The notes: generated by a model not told the origin, from the letters alone. 64,000 bases of DNA from Pararobbsia alpina (GCF_902859895.1 NZ_CADIKM010000020.1:1-64000); one strand, 5' to 3'. Counted from the first letter of the stretch, positions 26,507 through 39,362 are shown. Numbers and translations: made by a program.

Positions 26507-26898
26507 GGGCAGTGTCGGATCGGTGTCAGGATGTGTGCGGCGCCGCTTAGGTAACCAGGTTTCAATCACGTGCGCAGCGCATGTGTCGCCGCTTGTATGG
26601 CCACGTCTGTCGCCATACCCGCGAGCATGCGGATCAGCGCGCAAGTGGGCCAGCGATTATACCTGCGCGCGCCGCGCCAGTCGAAGCGGCAGCGCTTTGT
26701 GGCGCAGTGGCCGCGGGCCGCGCGCAACGCTCGCCCGGCTTTACCAAAACCACGGCCGATGCCGCGATGCCCGATGGTATGATTGCCACGCAGACTCGAC
26801 TTAACCCCACCCCGATCCGGGGACGGTGGCTTGCCGCGTTCCGCGTTTTCTGGCACGCGCAGGCCAGTTCTTTTCACTTTTCAATCAGCGATTGCGCC
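26507..26898. other. Divergent region between dapC and smc
   Basis: This 392-base stretch is open in one plus-strand frame that runs into smc, but the predicted residues are low-complexity and unlike any SMC N-terminus, so I treat it as non-coding. I see no clear promoter hexamers or strong dyads; both divergent promoters should lie here. Confidence 0.45.
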
Positions 26899-29800
26899 GT
26901 GCGTCTCACCTCGATCAAACTCGCTGGCTTCAAATCATTTGTCGATCCGACGCAGTTTCAGGTCCCTGGCCAGCTGGTCGGCGTGGTGGGTCCGAATGGT
27001 TGCGGCAAATCGAACATCATCGACGCGGTGCGATGGGTGCTCGGCGAATCGCGAGCATCCGAACTGCGCGGCGAATCGATGCAGGACGTGATCTTCAACG
27101 GCTCGACCAACCGCAAGCCGGGCAGCCGCGCGAGCGTCGAACTGGTGTTCGACAACGGCGACGGCCGCGCGTCGGGCCAGTGGAGCACCTATGCCGAAAT
27201 CGCCGTCAAGCGCGTGCTGACGCGCGACGGCACCTCGAGCTACTTCATCAACAATATGGCGGCACGACGCCGCGACATCCAGGACATCTTCCTGGGTACC
27301 GGCCTGGGTCCGCGCGCTTACGCGATCATCGGGCAAGGCATGATCTCGCGGATCATCGAGGCCAAGCCCGAAGACCTGCGCGTGTTCCTCGAAGAGGCCG
27401 CGGGCGTCTCGAAGTACAAGGAACGGCGCCGCGAGACCGAGAACCGCCTCAATGACACGCGCGAAAACCTTACGCGCGTCGAGGATATCGTCCGCGAACT
27501 CGGCAGCAATCTCGAGAAGCTCGAAGGGCAGGCGGTCGTCGCGCAGAAGTTCAAGGAACTGCAGGCCGACGGTGAAGAGAAACAGCGCCTGTTGTGGCTG
27601 CTGCGCCGTAACGACGCACTCGATGAGCAGGCACGCCAGCTGCGCGCGATCGAAACCGCGCAGATCGACCTCGAGGCGCAGACCGCGAAGTTGCGCGAGA
27701 TCGAGGCGAGCCTCGAGACCCAGCGTGTCGCGCACTATGCGGCGTCCGATGCGATGCAGGGCGCGCAGGGCGGTCTGTATGAGGCGAACGCCGAAGTCAG
27801 CCGGCTCGAAGCCGAGATCAAGTTCATCATCGAATCGCGCAATCGTGCGCAGGCCCAGATCGCCGCCTTGACCGCCCAGCGCCAGCAATGGCACGGCCAG
27901 GCCGAAGTCGCACGCGGCGATCTCGAACAGGCCGAGGAAACGCTCGCGATTGCGCAAGAGAAGAACGCCGTCGCGCACGAGACCGCGCATGCGCAGGTCG
28001 ATGCGCTACCCGCGCTCGAGGCTCGCTGGCGCGATGTCCAGTCCGATCTCAACGAGCAGCGCGCGGGCATCGCCGAGGCCGAGCAGGTCATCAAGCTCGA
28101 GGCCGCGCACCAGCGCAACGCCGACCAGCATCTGCAGCAGTTGCAGGTGCGCGAAGAAAGGCTGCGCACCGAGTCGAAGGGGCTCGATGCCCCCGACGAT
28201 GCGCAACTCGAAGAGCTGCGCATGCAGCTTGCCGAGCACGAAGAGATCCTCAGCGATGCGCAGGCGCGCCTCGCCGATGCGCAGGAAGCCCTGCCGCGCC
28301 TCGATGCCGAGCGCCGCGCCGCGCACGAGCGTGTGCTGGCCGAGTCCGCGCGGATCCATCAGCTCGAGGCCCGCCTCGCTGCGCTCAAGGCCTTGCAGGA
28401 AAACGTGCAAACCGATGGCAAGATCCAGCCGTGGCTCGACAAGCACGAGCTCGCCGGTCTGCCGCGGCTTTGGAAGAAGCTTCATATCGAACCGGGCTGG
28501 GAAACCGCGCTCGAGGCGGTGTTGCGCGAGCGCCTCGCGGCACTCGAGATCTCGAATCTCGACTGGGTCAAGTCGTTCGCGATCGATGCGCCGCCGGCCA
28601 AGCTCGCCTTCTTCTCACCGCCGGCCGCCGGCCGGCCGCAGGCACAGCCAGCTGGGCTGCGCCCCTTGCTGCCGCTGCTGCGCATCGACGATCCAGGCCT
28701 GCGCGCCGTGCTGACCGAATGGCTCGGCGCGGTGTTCATTGCCGACGACCTTGCGCAGGCGCTCGCGAGCCGTCAGCAACTGCCCGACAACGGGATATTC
28801 GTCGTCAAGGCGGGGCACCAGGTCACGCGCGTTGGCGTGCAGCTTTACGCGGCCGACTCCGAGCAGGCGGGCATGCTTGCGCGCCAGCAGGAAATCGAGA
28901 ACCTGACGCGTGAAGTCCGCGCACAAGCGTTGCTGGCCGAAGAAGCGAAGGGCACTGAGATTCGCGCCGAGGCCGCGCATTCGCACGCAAGCCAGGCACT
29001 GGCCGAATTGCGCGGCGCAGCCGAGCGCGCGACGCAGCGCGTGCATGCGCTGCAGCTGGACGTGCTGAAGCTGAACCAGGCGCATGAACGCTATATCGCG
29101 CGGAGCACGCAGATCGGCGAAGAGCTGTCCGAGATCACCGCACAGATCGACGACCAGCGCGCGCTGCGCGCCGAGTCCGAAGCGAATTTCGAACAGGCCG
29201 ACAGCCGGCTTGCCGAATTGCAGGCACGCTTTGAAGACCAGCAGCTTGCGTTCGAATCGCTCGACGAGGAACTGTCGCAGGCCCGGCACCAGGCACGCGA
29301 ACTCGAACGCGCGGCGCAGCAGGCGCAGTACGAGGAGCGCAATGTGCTGGCGCGAATCGAGGAACTGAAGCGCACGATCCAGGTGGCGCATGACCAGCGC
29401 GAGCGCCTCGAGGTCACGCTCGAGGACGCGCGTGCGGAACTCGAGTCGATCAACGAGCAGACGGCCCATACCGGCCTGCAGGACGCGCTCGAGCTTCGGG
29501 CGGCGCGCGAGGCCGCGCTGTCGGCCGCGCGGATCGAACTCGATACGCTGACGGCTCAGCTGCGCCAGTCGGATGAAGCTCGCCTGGGCGTCGAACGTTC
29601 GCTGCAGCCTTTGCGCGACCGGATCACCGAACTCCAGCTCAAGGAGCAGGCCGCGCGGCTCAACCGCGAGCAGTTCGACGAACAGCTTCAACTGGCGGAA
29701 GTCGACGAAGCCGCGCTTGCCACAAAGCTCACGCCCGATCTCAAGCCCGCCTACCTGCAGGGCGAAGTCACGCGGCTCAACAATGCGATCGCCGCACTCG

Positions 29801-30417
29801 GGCCTGTCAACATGGCCGCGCTCGACGAACTGACGGCCGCGCGTGAACGCAAGGCCTTCCTCGACGCGCAGACCGCCGATCTGACGAGCGCAATCAATAC
29901 GCTCGAAGACGCGATCCACAAGATCGACGAGGAAACCCGCGAGCTGCTCCAGGGCACGTTCAATGAAGTGAACCATCATTTCGGCGAACTGTTCCCGAAG
30001 CTGTTCGGCGGCGGTCAGGCGAAGCTGATCATGACCGGCGACGAAGTGCTCGATGCGGGGGTGCAGGTCCTGGCACAGCCGCCGGGCAAGAAGAACACCA
30101 CGATTCACCTGCTCTCGGGCGGCGAGAAGGCCTTGACCGCGACCGCGCTGGTGTTCGCGATGTTCCAGCTGAATCCCGCGCCGTTCTGCCTGCTCGACGA
30201 AGTCGACGCACCGCTCGACGATGCGAATACGGAGCGGTTCGCGAATCTCGTGCGTTCGATGTCGGACAAGACGCAGTTCCTGTTCATCTCGCACAACAAG
30301 ATCGCGATGGAAATGGCGCAACAGTTGATCGGCGTGACGATGCAGGAACAGGGCGTCTCACGGATCGTCGCAGTGGATATGGAATCGGCCGCGGGCTTTG
30401 TCCAGCAGGCGGCCTGA
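26899..30417 (+). CDS. smc: Chromosome segregation protein SMC
   Basis: This is the SMC ATPase core of the bacterial condensin, which organises and segregates the chromosome. From GTG 26899 the protein is 1172 residues: MRLTSIKLAGFKSFVDPTQF, Walker A GPNGCGKSNIIDAVRWVLGE (about 33-52), and long coiled-coil arms rich in Ala/Glu/Gln/Arg. A hinge lies about 500-640, and the C-terminal signature LLSGGEKALTATALVFAMF is followed by Walker B FCLLDEVDAPLDDAN. Starts further upstream (26581) lack SMC similarity. scpA and scpB are not in the window. zipA follows after 68 bases. Confidence 0.96.
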   Translation: MRLTSIKLAGFKSFVDPTQFQVPGQLVGVVGPNGCGKSNIIDAVRWVLGESRASELRGESMQDVIFNGSTNRKPGSRASVELVFDNGDGRASGQWSTYAEIAVKRVLTRDGTSSYFINNMAARRRDIQDIFLGTGLGPRAYAIIGQGMISRIIEAKPEDLRVFLEEAAGVSKYKERRRETENRLNDTRENLTRVEDIVRELGSNLEKLEGQAVVAQKFKELQADGEEKQRLLWLLRRNDALDEQARQLRAIETAQIDLEAQTAKLREIEASLETQRVAHYAASDAMQGAQGGLYEANAEVSRLEAEIKFIIESRNRAQAQIAALTAQRQQWHGQAEVARGDLEQAEETLAIAQEKNAVAHETAHAQVDALPALEARWRDVQSDLNEQRAGIAEAEQVIKLEAAHQRNADQHLQQLQVREERLRTESKGLDAPDDAQLEELRMQLAEHEEILSDAQARLADAQEALPRLDAERRAAHERVLAESARIHQLEARLAALKALQENVQTDGKIQPWLDKHELAGLPRLWKKLHIEPGWETALEAVLRERLAALEISNLDWVKSFAIDAPPAKLAFFSPPAAGRPQAQPAGLRPLLPLLRIDDPGLRAVLTEWLGAVFIADDLAQALASRQQLPDNGIFVVKAGHQVTRVGVQLYAADSEQAGMLARQQEIENLTREVRAQALLAEEAKGTEIRAEAAHSHASQALAELRGAAERATQRVHALQLDVLKLNQAHERYIARSTQIGEELSEITAQIDDQRALRAESEANFEQADSRLAELQARFEDQQLAFESLDEELSQARHQARELERAAQQAQYEERNVLARIEELKRTIQVAHDQRERLEVTLEDARAELESINEQTAHTGLQDALELRAAREAALSAARIELDTLTAQLRQSDEARLGVERSLQPLRDRITELQLKEQAARLNREQFDEQLQLAEVDEAALATKLTPDLKPAYLQGEVTRLNNAIAALGPVNMAALDELTAARERKAFLDAQTADLTSAINTLEDAIHKIDEETRELLQGTFNEVNHHFGELFPKLFGGGQAKLIMTGDEVLDAGVQVLAQPPGKKNTTIHLLSGGEKALTATALVFAMFQLNPAPFCLLDEVDAPLDDANTERFANLVRSMSDKTQFLFISHNKIAMEMAQQLIGVTMQEQGVSRIVAVDMESAAGFVQQAA

Positions 30418-30485
30418 ATACAGACAAACCAGGCAGTAAGGCATCGCAGCGGTGCCTGTGCAACAGAAATGACGATGGAGTGTGC

Positions 30486-31988
30486 ATGAACGAGCTGCAA
30501 CTCGGATTGATCGGCGCGGGCGCCGTGATCGTGATCGGTGTAGTGCTCTACAACGCATGGCAAGGTGCGCGTGTGCGCCGCCGCATGCCGCGTTCGATGC
30601 CGATGCCGCCCGAGGTCGCCGACCCTGTGCGAGCGCCTGATGTATCCGATGAAAGTCCGTTTATCGAGCCGAACTACGGAAGCACGCCGCCGAAGATGCC
30701 GGCCGCGTCGAGTGTGGCGGCTTCGGGCGCACCGGGTGCCTATGGTGCACAGACCTACCGTGAGCCTGCCGCGGGGGCTGCGCCGATCGACGAACGCCGC
30801 GAGCCGACGCTCGGCGGCGGCGATACGTTCAGCGAGATGGACCCCGCGGCGGTGAGCGGCGCGGACATTCCGGGCGCCGCGGCGATGGCCGATCTCGCGC
30901 GCGAAGCGGATGAGGCGCATGAAGCCGAAGTGTCGGCCGGTGACGCGGGCTCCCCCGCTACGCGTGCAACAGGGCTCGGCCGGGGTGCGGCGGCAGGTGC
31001 GGATACGGGTCAGCTCAATTCGATGTCGGCGGGTGCGCCCGACAGCGACGCGAAGGCCGGGGTACCAGGCGGTTCCTCGCGAGACGGGACGGCCTCCTCG
31101 ACGACGCCGGTTCAGCCGCCTGTTCAACCCGCTGTTCAACCCAATACGCAGACCATTTCGGCCGCCCCCCCCACCTGGGTCGATCATCGGATCGACTGTG
31201 TCGTGCTGCTGCGCGTACCCGCTCCCGTGACCGGGGACAAGATCTTGCCGCTCGCGCAGCGCATCCGCCGCGCGGGCAGCAAGCCGGTGTTCATCGAAGG
31301 CCTGCGCGAGAGCGACGGCGGTTGGGAAGCCCTCCAGCCGGGCGCCCGCTACAGCGACCTGCGCGCGGCGGTCCAGCTCGCGAACCGCTCGGGCGCGCTC
31401 AACGAACTGGAGTTCTCGGAGTTCGTCACGGGCGTGCAGGCGCTCGCCGACGGTTTGGACGCCGAACCGGAATTTCCGGACATGATGGAAACCGTCGCGA
31501 TGGCGCGCGAGCTCGACGCGTTCGCCGCGCAATGCGATGCCCAGCTCTCGATCAACATCCTGTCGGACGGCGCACCCTGGTCGGCCAACTATGTTCAGGC
31601 GGTCGCCTCGCAGGACGGCCTGCTGTTGTCGCGCGACGGGACACGCTTCGTCAAGCTCGACGCCAAGCAGAATCCCGTCTTCATGCTGCAGTTCGGCGAG
31701 ACGAACTTCCTGCGCGACGACCTGACCTTCAAGGGCGGCCAGATGATCACGCTGCTGCTCGATGTGCCGGTGGCCGACGAAGACATTCTGCCGTTCCGGC
31801 TGATGTGCGACTACGCCGCATCGCTGTCGCACCGGATCGGCGCGCGTGTCGTCGACGACCAGCGTCGGCCGCTGCCCGAAACGGCGCTGGCGGCGATCGA
31901 GAACCAGTTGCTGACGCTCTACGCCAAGCTCGAGCATGCGGGCATCACGGCGGGTTCGCCGGCGGCGCGCCGTCTCTTCAGCAGCTAG
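30486..31988 (+). CDS. zipA: Cell division protein ZipA (FtsZ-binding)
   Basis: ZipA anchors FtsZ to the inner membrane. The 500-residue protein has one N-terminal membrane helix (about 6-27, LIGAGAVIVIGVVLYNAW) followed by a basic stretch (RVRRRMPRSMP). A long Ala/Pro/Gly/acidic linker follows (about 40-225), then a C-terminal ZipA-type domain starting WVDHRIDCVVLLRVPAP and ending LEHAGITAGSPAARRLFSS. It is much longer than the 328-residue E. coli protein, mostly in linker and C-terminal domain. ATG 30486 follows GGAG with five-base spacing; the GTG two codons earlier is less likely. Its place between smc and ligA is typical of beta-proteobacteria. Confidence 0.88.
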   Translation: MNELQLGLIGAGAVIVIGVVLYNAWQGARVRRRMPRSMPMPPEVADPVRAPDVSDESPFIEPNYGSTPPKMPAASSVAASGAPGAYGAQTYREPAAGAAPIDERREPTLGGGDTFSEMDPAAVSGADIPGAAAMADLAREADEAHEAEVSAGDAGSPATRATGLGRGAAAGADTGQLNSMSAGAPDSDAKAGVPGGSSRDGTASSTTPVQPPVQPAVQPNTQTISAAPPTWVDHRIDCVVLLRVPAPVTGDKILPLAQRIRRAGSKPVFIEGLRESDGGWEALQPGARYSDLRAAVQLANRSGALNELEFSEFVTGVQALADGLDAEPEFPDMMETVAMARELDAFAAQCDAQLSINILSDGAPWSANYVQAVASQDGLLLSRDGTRFVKLDAKQNPVFMLQFGETNFLRDDLTFKGGQMITLLLDVPVADEDILPFRLMCDYAASLSHRIGARVVDDQRRPLPETALAAIENQLLTLYAKLEHAGITAGSPAARRLFSS

Positions 31989-32122
31989 GCCACACCGATC
32001 GGTGTGACCCGGCTGGCCGCTGCCTGCTGGCGGATCGGCCCACTGCAAATAGCTGCCGACACGGTAGGATGCTTGTCACGCGCAGGCCCGCCGTGTCCGC
32101 GTTCGAACGTCCTATCCATTGA

Positions 32123-34710
<2,588 letters not shown>

Positions 34711-34795
34711 AGGGGTAGCGCCTGCTTGGTGCCTACAAGCCCCGGCACGGGTCCTTGCATCGATCCGGATCGGCGCATGCGGCCTGGGCTGGGAT

Positions 34796-34972
34796 CTCGT
34801 GCCGCTCAGTGCCGAGGGCATGTGATGCCCCACGTATATGACTATCCGATGGGAAGTATCGGCAACCAGGCAGGAGCCGATACTCTCGTGCCGCTCGGTG
34901 CCGAGGGCATGTGATGCCCCACGTATATGACTATCGATGGAGAGTATCGGCAACCATGCAGGAGCCGATACT
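34796..34972. repeat. Tandem duplication of an 88-89 bp two-hairpin element
   Basis: Copy 1 (34796-34884) and copy 2 (34885-34972) are near-identical and directly adjacent. Each has a short hairpin, GGGCAT-GTG-ATGCCC, and a 9-bp hairpin, AGTATCGGC with GCCGATACT around a 12-base loop. The few differences (one transition in CTCRG, one base lost in ATCCGATG, one change in GGGAAG, one in the large loop) all fall outside the two stems. It lies between the convergent genes def and rluB; copy 2 ends just past the rluB stop. It matches no riboswitch or small RNA I know. Confidence 0.8.
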
Positions 34973-34986
34973 CGTGAGGTATTCCT

Positions 34987-36666
34987 TCAGTCGAGCTTGA
35001 CGAATGTTTCGCCGACCCGCAGATAGCGCCACTTGCCCTGTGGCAGCGCGCCGAGCATTACGGTGCCGATGCGGATCCGCTTGAGACCGACGACTTCGAG
35101 GCCGACGAGTTCGCACATGCGGCGGATCTGACGTTTCTTTCCCTCGCGCAAGACGAAGCGCAATTGCTCGGGGTTCTGCCATTCGACGACGGCCGGCCGC
35201 AGCGGCTGGTCGTCGAGCGACAGGCCGTGGCACAGCAGTTTTATGCGTTCGGCCGGAAACTGCGACTGCACGTTTTCCGTGATGCCGTTGTAATTCACGC
35301 GAACCAGATATTCCTTGTCCACTTCCGAATCCTCGCCGATCAACTGGCGCGCGACGCGGCCATCCTGCGTCATCACGAGCAGGCCGGTCGAGTCGATATC
35401 GAGACGGCCGGCGGGCGCGAGCGAGCGCAGATGGACGTGCTGGAATGCGATGCCCGAGTCGTCGTCTTCCCAATGATTGTCAGGGGTGACGAGCACGACG
35501 GCGGGCTGGTAGTCGTCTTCGGGCTGACCCGATACATAGCCGACCGGCTTGTTGATCAGGATGGTCACCTGCTGCGCCTGATGGGCGCGGGCGATTGGCA
35601 GGATCTCGATCTTCTGGTCGGGGCGGACCTTGGTGCCGAGCGTGTCGATCGTTACGCTGTCGACGCGTACCCAACCCTTTTCGATCCATTCATCTGCTTC
35701 GCGGCGGGAGCAGAGTCCGAGTTCGGACATACGCTTCGAGAGGCGCAGCATACCCGTCTCATCGGCGTTTTCGTCGCGCGGCGCGGCATGGGCACGGGGC
35801 GCCTGCTCGGTGGGGGCAGCGGTACGTTCGCGAGGCTCGCGTTTGCGCGGCGTTTCGCTGCGCGACTGGGGCACGTGCGAGCGCTGCGGGGCGCCGGAAG
35901 TGTTGGTCACCGTGCGTCGAGGTGCCGCATCGCCTGCGGGACGCCGCGCATCGCCACCCGGACGCGGCCCGCGCGGGGAATCGAAATTGCCACGAGGTGC
36001 ACGAGGGACATCACCATCGGCACGCGGCTTACGCGGACCATCGAAGTGGGAGCGAGGCGCACGTGGCGCGTCACCATCGGGGCGCGGCTTGCGCGGGCCA
36101 TCGAAGTTGGTACGGGGTGCACGCGGGGCGTCACCATCGGCGCGCGGCTTGCGCGGGCCATCGAAGTTGGTACGGGGTGTGCGCGGCGCGTCACCATCGG
36201 GGCGCGGCTTGCGCGGGCCATCGAAGTTGGAACGGGGTGCACGCGGCGCGTCACCATCGGGGCGCGGCTTGCGCGGACCATCGAAGTTGGAACGGGGTAC
36301 ACGTGGCGCGTCACCATCGGGGCGCGGCTTGCGCGGACCATCGAAGTTGGAACGGGGTGCACGTGGCGCGTCACCATCGGGGCGCGGCTTGCGCGGACCA
36401 TCGAAGTTGGAACGGGGTGCACGTGGCGCGTCACCATCGGCGCGCGGCTTGCGCGGTGCGTCGAAGTTAGCGCGAGGTGCACGTGGCGCATCGCCATCGG
36501 CCCTCGGTTTGCGTGGGCCGCCCGCGCCAGCGTCCGCACGCTTGGCGCGCGGCGCATCGCTTGTCGCCGGTCCGTCCGGCAGGGGCTTGCGCGGTGCACC
36601 CGGGCGAACCGGTGCGCGGCGCGCATCGGTGGTCCGCGGATGTTTCGCGGTCAGTTTTTCACGCAT
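34987..36666 (-). CDS. rluB: 23S rRNA pseudouridine synthase RluB-type with long repetitive N-terminus
   Basis: This is a pseudouridine synthase of the RsuA/RluB group, acting on 23S rRNA (U2605 for RluB). The 559-residue protein has about 310 residues of Arg/Pro/Gly/Asp-rich sequence including nine 20-residue repeats. An S4 RNA-binding domain follows (about 312-360, LSKRMSELGLCSRREADEWI), then the catalytic domain with the active-site Asp in GRLDIDSTGLLVMTQDG and the C-terminal REGKKRQIRRMCE motif. The usual length is near 250-300. The disordered basic tail probably helps RNA binding, which is inference. The RluB/RluE/RluF choice is by context and is not certain. Confidence 0.88.
   Translation of the reverse strand: MREKLTAKHPRTTDARRAPVRPGAPRKPLPDGPATSDAPRAKRADAGAGGPRKPRADGDAPRAPRANFDAPRKPRADGDAPRAPRSNFDGPRKPRPDGDAPRAPRSNFDGPRKPRPDGDAPRVPRSNFDGPRKPRPDGDAPRAPRSNFDGPRKPRPDGDAPRTPRTNFDGPRKPRADGDAPRAPRTNFDGPRKPRPDGDAPRAPRSHFDGPRKPRADGDVPRAPRGNFDSPRGPRPGGDARRPAGDAAPRRTVTNTSGAPQRSHVPQSRSETPRKREPRERTAAPTEQAPRAHAAPRDENADETGMLRLSKRMSELGLCSRREADEWIEKGWVRVDSVTIDTLGTKVRPDQKIEILPIARAHQAQQVTILINKPVGYVSGQPEDDYQPAVVLVTPDNHWEDDDSGIAFQHVHLRSLAPAGRLDIDSTGLLVMTQDGRVARQLIGEDSEVDKEYLVRVNYNGITENVQSQFPAERIKLLCHGLSLDDQPLRPAVVEWQNPEQLRFVLREGKKRQIRRMCELVGLEVVGLKRIRIGTVMLGALPQGKWRYLRVGETFVKLD
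35977..36516 (-). repeat. Nine 60-bp in-frame repeats in rluB
   Basis: Nine tandem units of exactly 60 bp encode PRKPRxDGDA-PRAPRxNFDG, residues 51-230 of the protein. The variable x is mostly Ala/Pro in the first half and Ser/Thr/Ala in the second. Neighbouring units are almost identical in DNA, suggesting recent expansion by unequal recombination or slippage. A degenerate tenth half-unit (PRGPRPGGDA) follows. Confidence 0.95.
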
Positions 36667-36764
36667 GAGCAGTCTTCAAGATCGGCCCGCGCATTGCGCG
36701 CGGCGCCATAGATAGGGTATTACACGGCCCGGGTCCCCATAAAGACCCGGCCTCGGCAATCTCG

Positions 36765-39362
36765 TCAAACCGCGATGGCCTTGAGCATCTCCGTCTCGAG
36801 CCTGATTTGCAGCTTGTTATCGTTGAGCGCGCTGCTATGTAGCAGGAACACGTCCTCGACGCGCTCGCCCAGTGTATTGATGCGTGCGGCGTGCAGCCCG
36901 ATCCGGTGCTCGGCGAGCACGCGCGCGATCGAGTAGAGCAGGCCGGGCCGGTCGTTCGCCGAGACCGACAGAATGTAGTACTGCCCGCGATCGTCGGCCC
37001 GCAGGTCGACCCGAGGTGTGGCGGGAAACGACCGCGAGAGCCGCGAGAGCCGCCCCTTCGACGGCTCGGGCAGGGTCGTCGCGGCTTGGGCGAGCGCTTC
37101 GCTGATTTGCCGTTCGACAAGATTCGCGATATCGCGCGCATGCATCTCGGGATCGCTGTGCTCGACGAGGAAGTTGTCGAGCGCGAAGCCGTGGCGTGTC
37201 GTGTTGATCTGCGCATCGAGCACTGAGAGCCCGCTACGGTCGAAATAGCTGCAGATCGCCGCGAACAGATCGGGCCGGTCCTTCACATAGACGAGCACCT
37301 GCAGACTGTTGCTGATCGCCCCGGGCCGCGCGCGGACGACCGGCGTCGGCGCATTGACATGATGCACCAGTTCACGCGTCTGCCATGCGATATCGGCCGC
37401 ATCCTGGCGCAGGAAGTAGGCCACGTCGAGCTGGTTCCACAGCTCGCGATGTGCGCCTTCGGGCACGGCCTCGAGCCGCAGTAGCGAAAGCGCCTCCTCC
37501 TTGCGCGACTGGAGCGCCGCATGGGGGTCGTGCTGCGCGCCGCCGAGCACGTCGAGGGTGATCCGGTACAAGTCTTCGAGCAGCTTGCCCTTCCACGCAT
37601 TCCAGACCTTCGGACTCGTACCGCGGATGTCGGCTACCGTCAGCAGGTAGAGCGCGGTCAGCCGGCGCTCATTGCGCACGAGGTCCGCGAAGCGCTTGAT
37701 GATTTCCGGGTCGCTCATGTCCTGCTTCTGCGCGACCTGGCTCATCGTCAGGTGATGCTGGACCAGCCAGACGATCAGCGCGGTATCTTCCTCGTCGATG
37801 CCGTGATCGCGGCAAAATCGCCGCGCATCCGCCATGCCGAGCGTCGAGTGGTCACCGCCACGACCCTTGGCGATATCGTGGAACAGCGCCGCGACATAGA
37901 GAACCCAGGGACGCTCGAAATTCGTGATCAGCTGACTGCAAAACGGATACTCATGCGCATGCTCGGTTACCGCGAAGCGGCGCATATTGCGCAGCACCAT
38001 CAAGATGTGCTGGTCGACCGTATAGACGTGATAAAGGTCGTGCTGCATCTGGCCGACGATGCGCCTGAAATTCAGCAGGTATCGGCCGAGCACGCTCGTC
38101 TGGTTCAGCAGCCGCAGCGCATGGGTGACCCCGGCTGGCTGCTTGAGAATTTGCAGGAACAGCTTGCGGTTGACCGGGTCGCGGCGCCAATGGACGTCCA
38201 TCTTGTCGCGCGCGTTGTAGAGCGCGCGCAGCGTGCGGGCCGACAGGCCCTTGATGCCAGGCAACTGTTCGTAAAGCAGGAACGGTTCGAGGATGGTATT
38301 CGGCTCGCGAATGAAGACATCGTCATTGACGATCTCGATCATCCCCTGCTTTTCAACGAAGTGCTCGGAGAACACGCGCGTGATTCCGCTTGTCGACGGA
38401 AACAGCTGGGCTTCGATGTTCTGCAGCAGGATCGTCGACAGCTGAGTCACGGCCTTGGCCGCCCAGTAGTAGTGACGCATCATCTGCTCGCTGACGCGCT
38501 TGGCAGGCTTGACCCTGAAGCCGAGCTGTTCGGCGAGCGCAGTCTGCAGGTCGAATACGAGAATGTCCTGGCGCCGCCCCGCGAGAATATGGAGGTTGGT
38601 GCGCAGGCGCTTGAGGAAGGTCTCGTTGCGGCTCAGCTCGCGTGCTTCGCGCTCGGTGATCAGCCCGCGGCTCTCGAGTTCACTCCAGCTGCCACCGAAA
38701 CCGGCGGCGCGCGTGATCCAGATGATCAACTGGAGGTCGCGCAGGCCGCCCGGGCTTTCTTTGCAGTTCGGCTCGAGGCTGTAAGGCGAATCCTGGTACT
38801 TCGCATGGCGCTGCCGCATTTCGAGCAGCTTGGCCGTGAAGAAGGCGCGCGGGTCGAGCGCTTCGCGAAAGCGTGCCGAAAAACGGTCGTATAGCCCGGC
38901 GTCACCCGCGACGCGGCGCGATTCGAGCAGGGAAGTGTGCACGGTGACGTCGTTGGCCGCTTCGTCGAGGCATTGCTCGACGGTGCGCACGCTGCTGCCG
39001 ATGTCGAGGCCGAGATCCCAGGCCATGCCGATGAAACGTTCGATGCGGAGTTCTTCCTCGCGATCGGGTGCGTCCTGCAGCAGCACGAGGATGTCGATGT
39101 CCGAGAACGGCGCAAGCTCGCCGCGGCCATATCCGCCGACGGCGACCAGCGCGGCCGTGCTCGGCAGCGCGCAGCCTTGCCATGCGCAAGCGAGCGTGCG
39201 GTCGACCTCCCGGGCCAGGCCGTGCGTGAGCGCATCGAGATGGCCCTTGGCTGCGAACGCTTCGATGAGCCGGGCTTTCGCCGTCTTCAGCTCGGCGCGC
39301 ATCGCCGCGGTGTCGGGCGCGGCATGCAGCGGCGATGAGTTTGGTGCGAGCGAGGCGTTCAC
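36765..39362 (-). CDS. glnD: Bifunctional uridylyltransferase/uridylyl-removing enzyme GlnD
   Basis: GlnD senses glutamine and uridylylates or deuridylylates PII, controlling nitrogen assimilation. From GTG 39362 the product is 865 residues. It has a nucleotidyltransferase domain ([21 protein letters not shown], split here around residue 80), a PII-UTase linker, an HD hydrolase domain ([18 protein letters not shown]), and two C-terminal ACT domains ([21 protein letters not shown] and [20 protein letters not shown]). The GTG start overlaps the map stop (GTGA). A longer frame to 39503 would overlap map deeply and is rejected. Confidence 0.95.
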   Translation of the reverse strand: MNASLAPNSSPLHAAPDTAAMRAELKTAKARLIEAFAAKGHLDALTHGLAREVDRTLACAWQGCALPSTAALVAVGGYGRGELAPFSDIDILVLLQDAPDREEELRIERFIGMAWDLGLDIGSSVRTVEQCLDEAANDVTVHTSLLESRRVAGDAGLYDRFSARFREALDPRAFFTAKLLEMRQRHAKYQDSPYSLEPNCKESPGGLRDLQLIIWITRAAGFGGSWSELESRGLITEREARELSRNETFLKRLRTNLHILAGRRQDILVFDLQTALAEQLGFRVKPAKRVSEQMMRHYYWAAKAVTQLSTILLQNIEAQLFPSTSGITRVFSEHFVEKQGMIEIVNDDVFIREPNTILEPFLLYEQLPGIKGLSARTLRALYNARDKMDVHWRRDPVNRKLFLQILKQPAGVTHALRLLNQTSVLGRYLLNFRRIVGQMQHDLYHVYTVDQHILMVLRNMRRFAVTEHAHEYPFCSQLITNFERPWVLYVAALFHDIAKGRGGDHSTLGMADARRFCRDHGIDEEDTALIVWLVQHHLTMSQVAQKQDMSDPEIIKRFADLVRNERRLTALYLLTVADIRGTSPKVWNAWKGKLLEDLYRITLDVLGGAQHDPHAALQSRKEEALSLLRLEAVPEGAHRELWNQLDVAYFLRQDAADIAWQTRELVHHVNAPTPVVRARPGAISNSLQVLVYVKDRPDLFAAICSYFDRSGLSVLDAQINTTRHGFALDNFLVEHSDPEMHARDIANLVERQISEALAQAATTLPEPSKGRLSRLSRSFPATPRVDLRADDRGQYYILSVSANDRPGLLYSIARVLAEHRIGLHAARINTLGERVEDVFLLHSSALNDNKLQIRLETEMLKAIAV

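Noticed and set aside
26581-26898. N-terminal extension of SMC from ATG 26581
   Set aside because: The extra 106 residues are unlike any SMC; the family start MRLTSIKLAGF begins at GTG 26899.
34796-34972. Known riboswitch, for example a tandem mini-ykkC-type element
   Set aside because: Hairpin sizes and loops do not match that motif as I know it, and the element lies downstream of both convergent genes rather than in a leader.
35977-36516. CRISPR-like array
   Set aside because: The 60-bp units are contiguous with no unique spacers, lie within a coding frame and have no cas genes nearby.
35164-36715. Long plus-strand open frames (up to 515 codons) across the rluB gene
   Set aside because: They arise because the 60-bp tandem repeat is open in several frames; the predicted proteins are pure repeats, lack ribosome sites and have no family features, whereas the minus strand encodes complete S4 and pseudouridine synthase domains.
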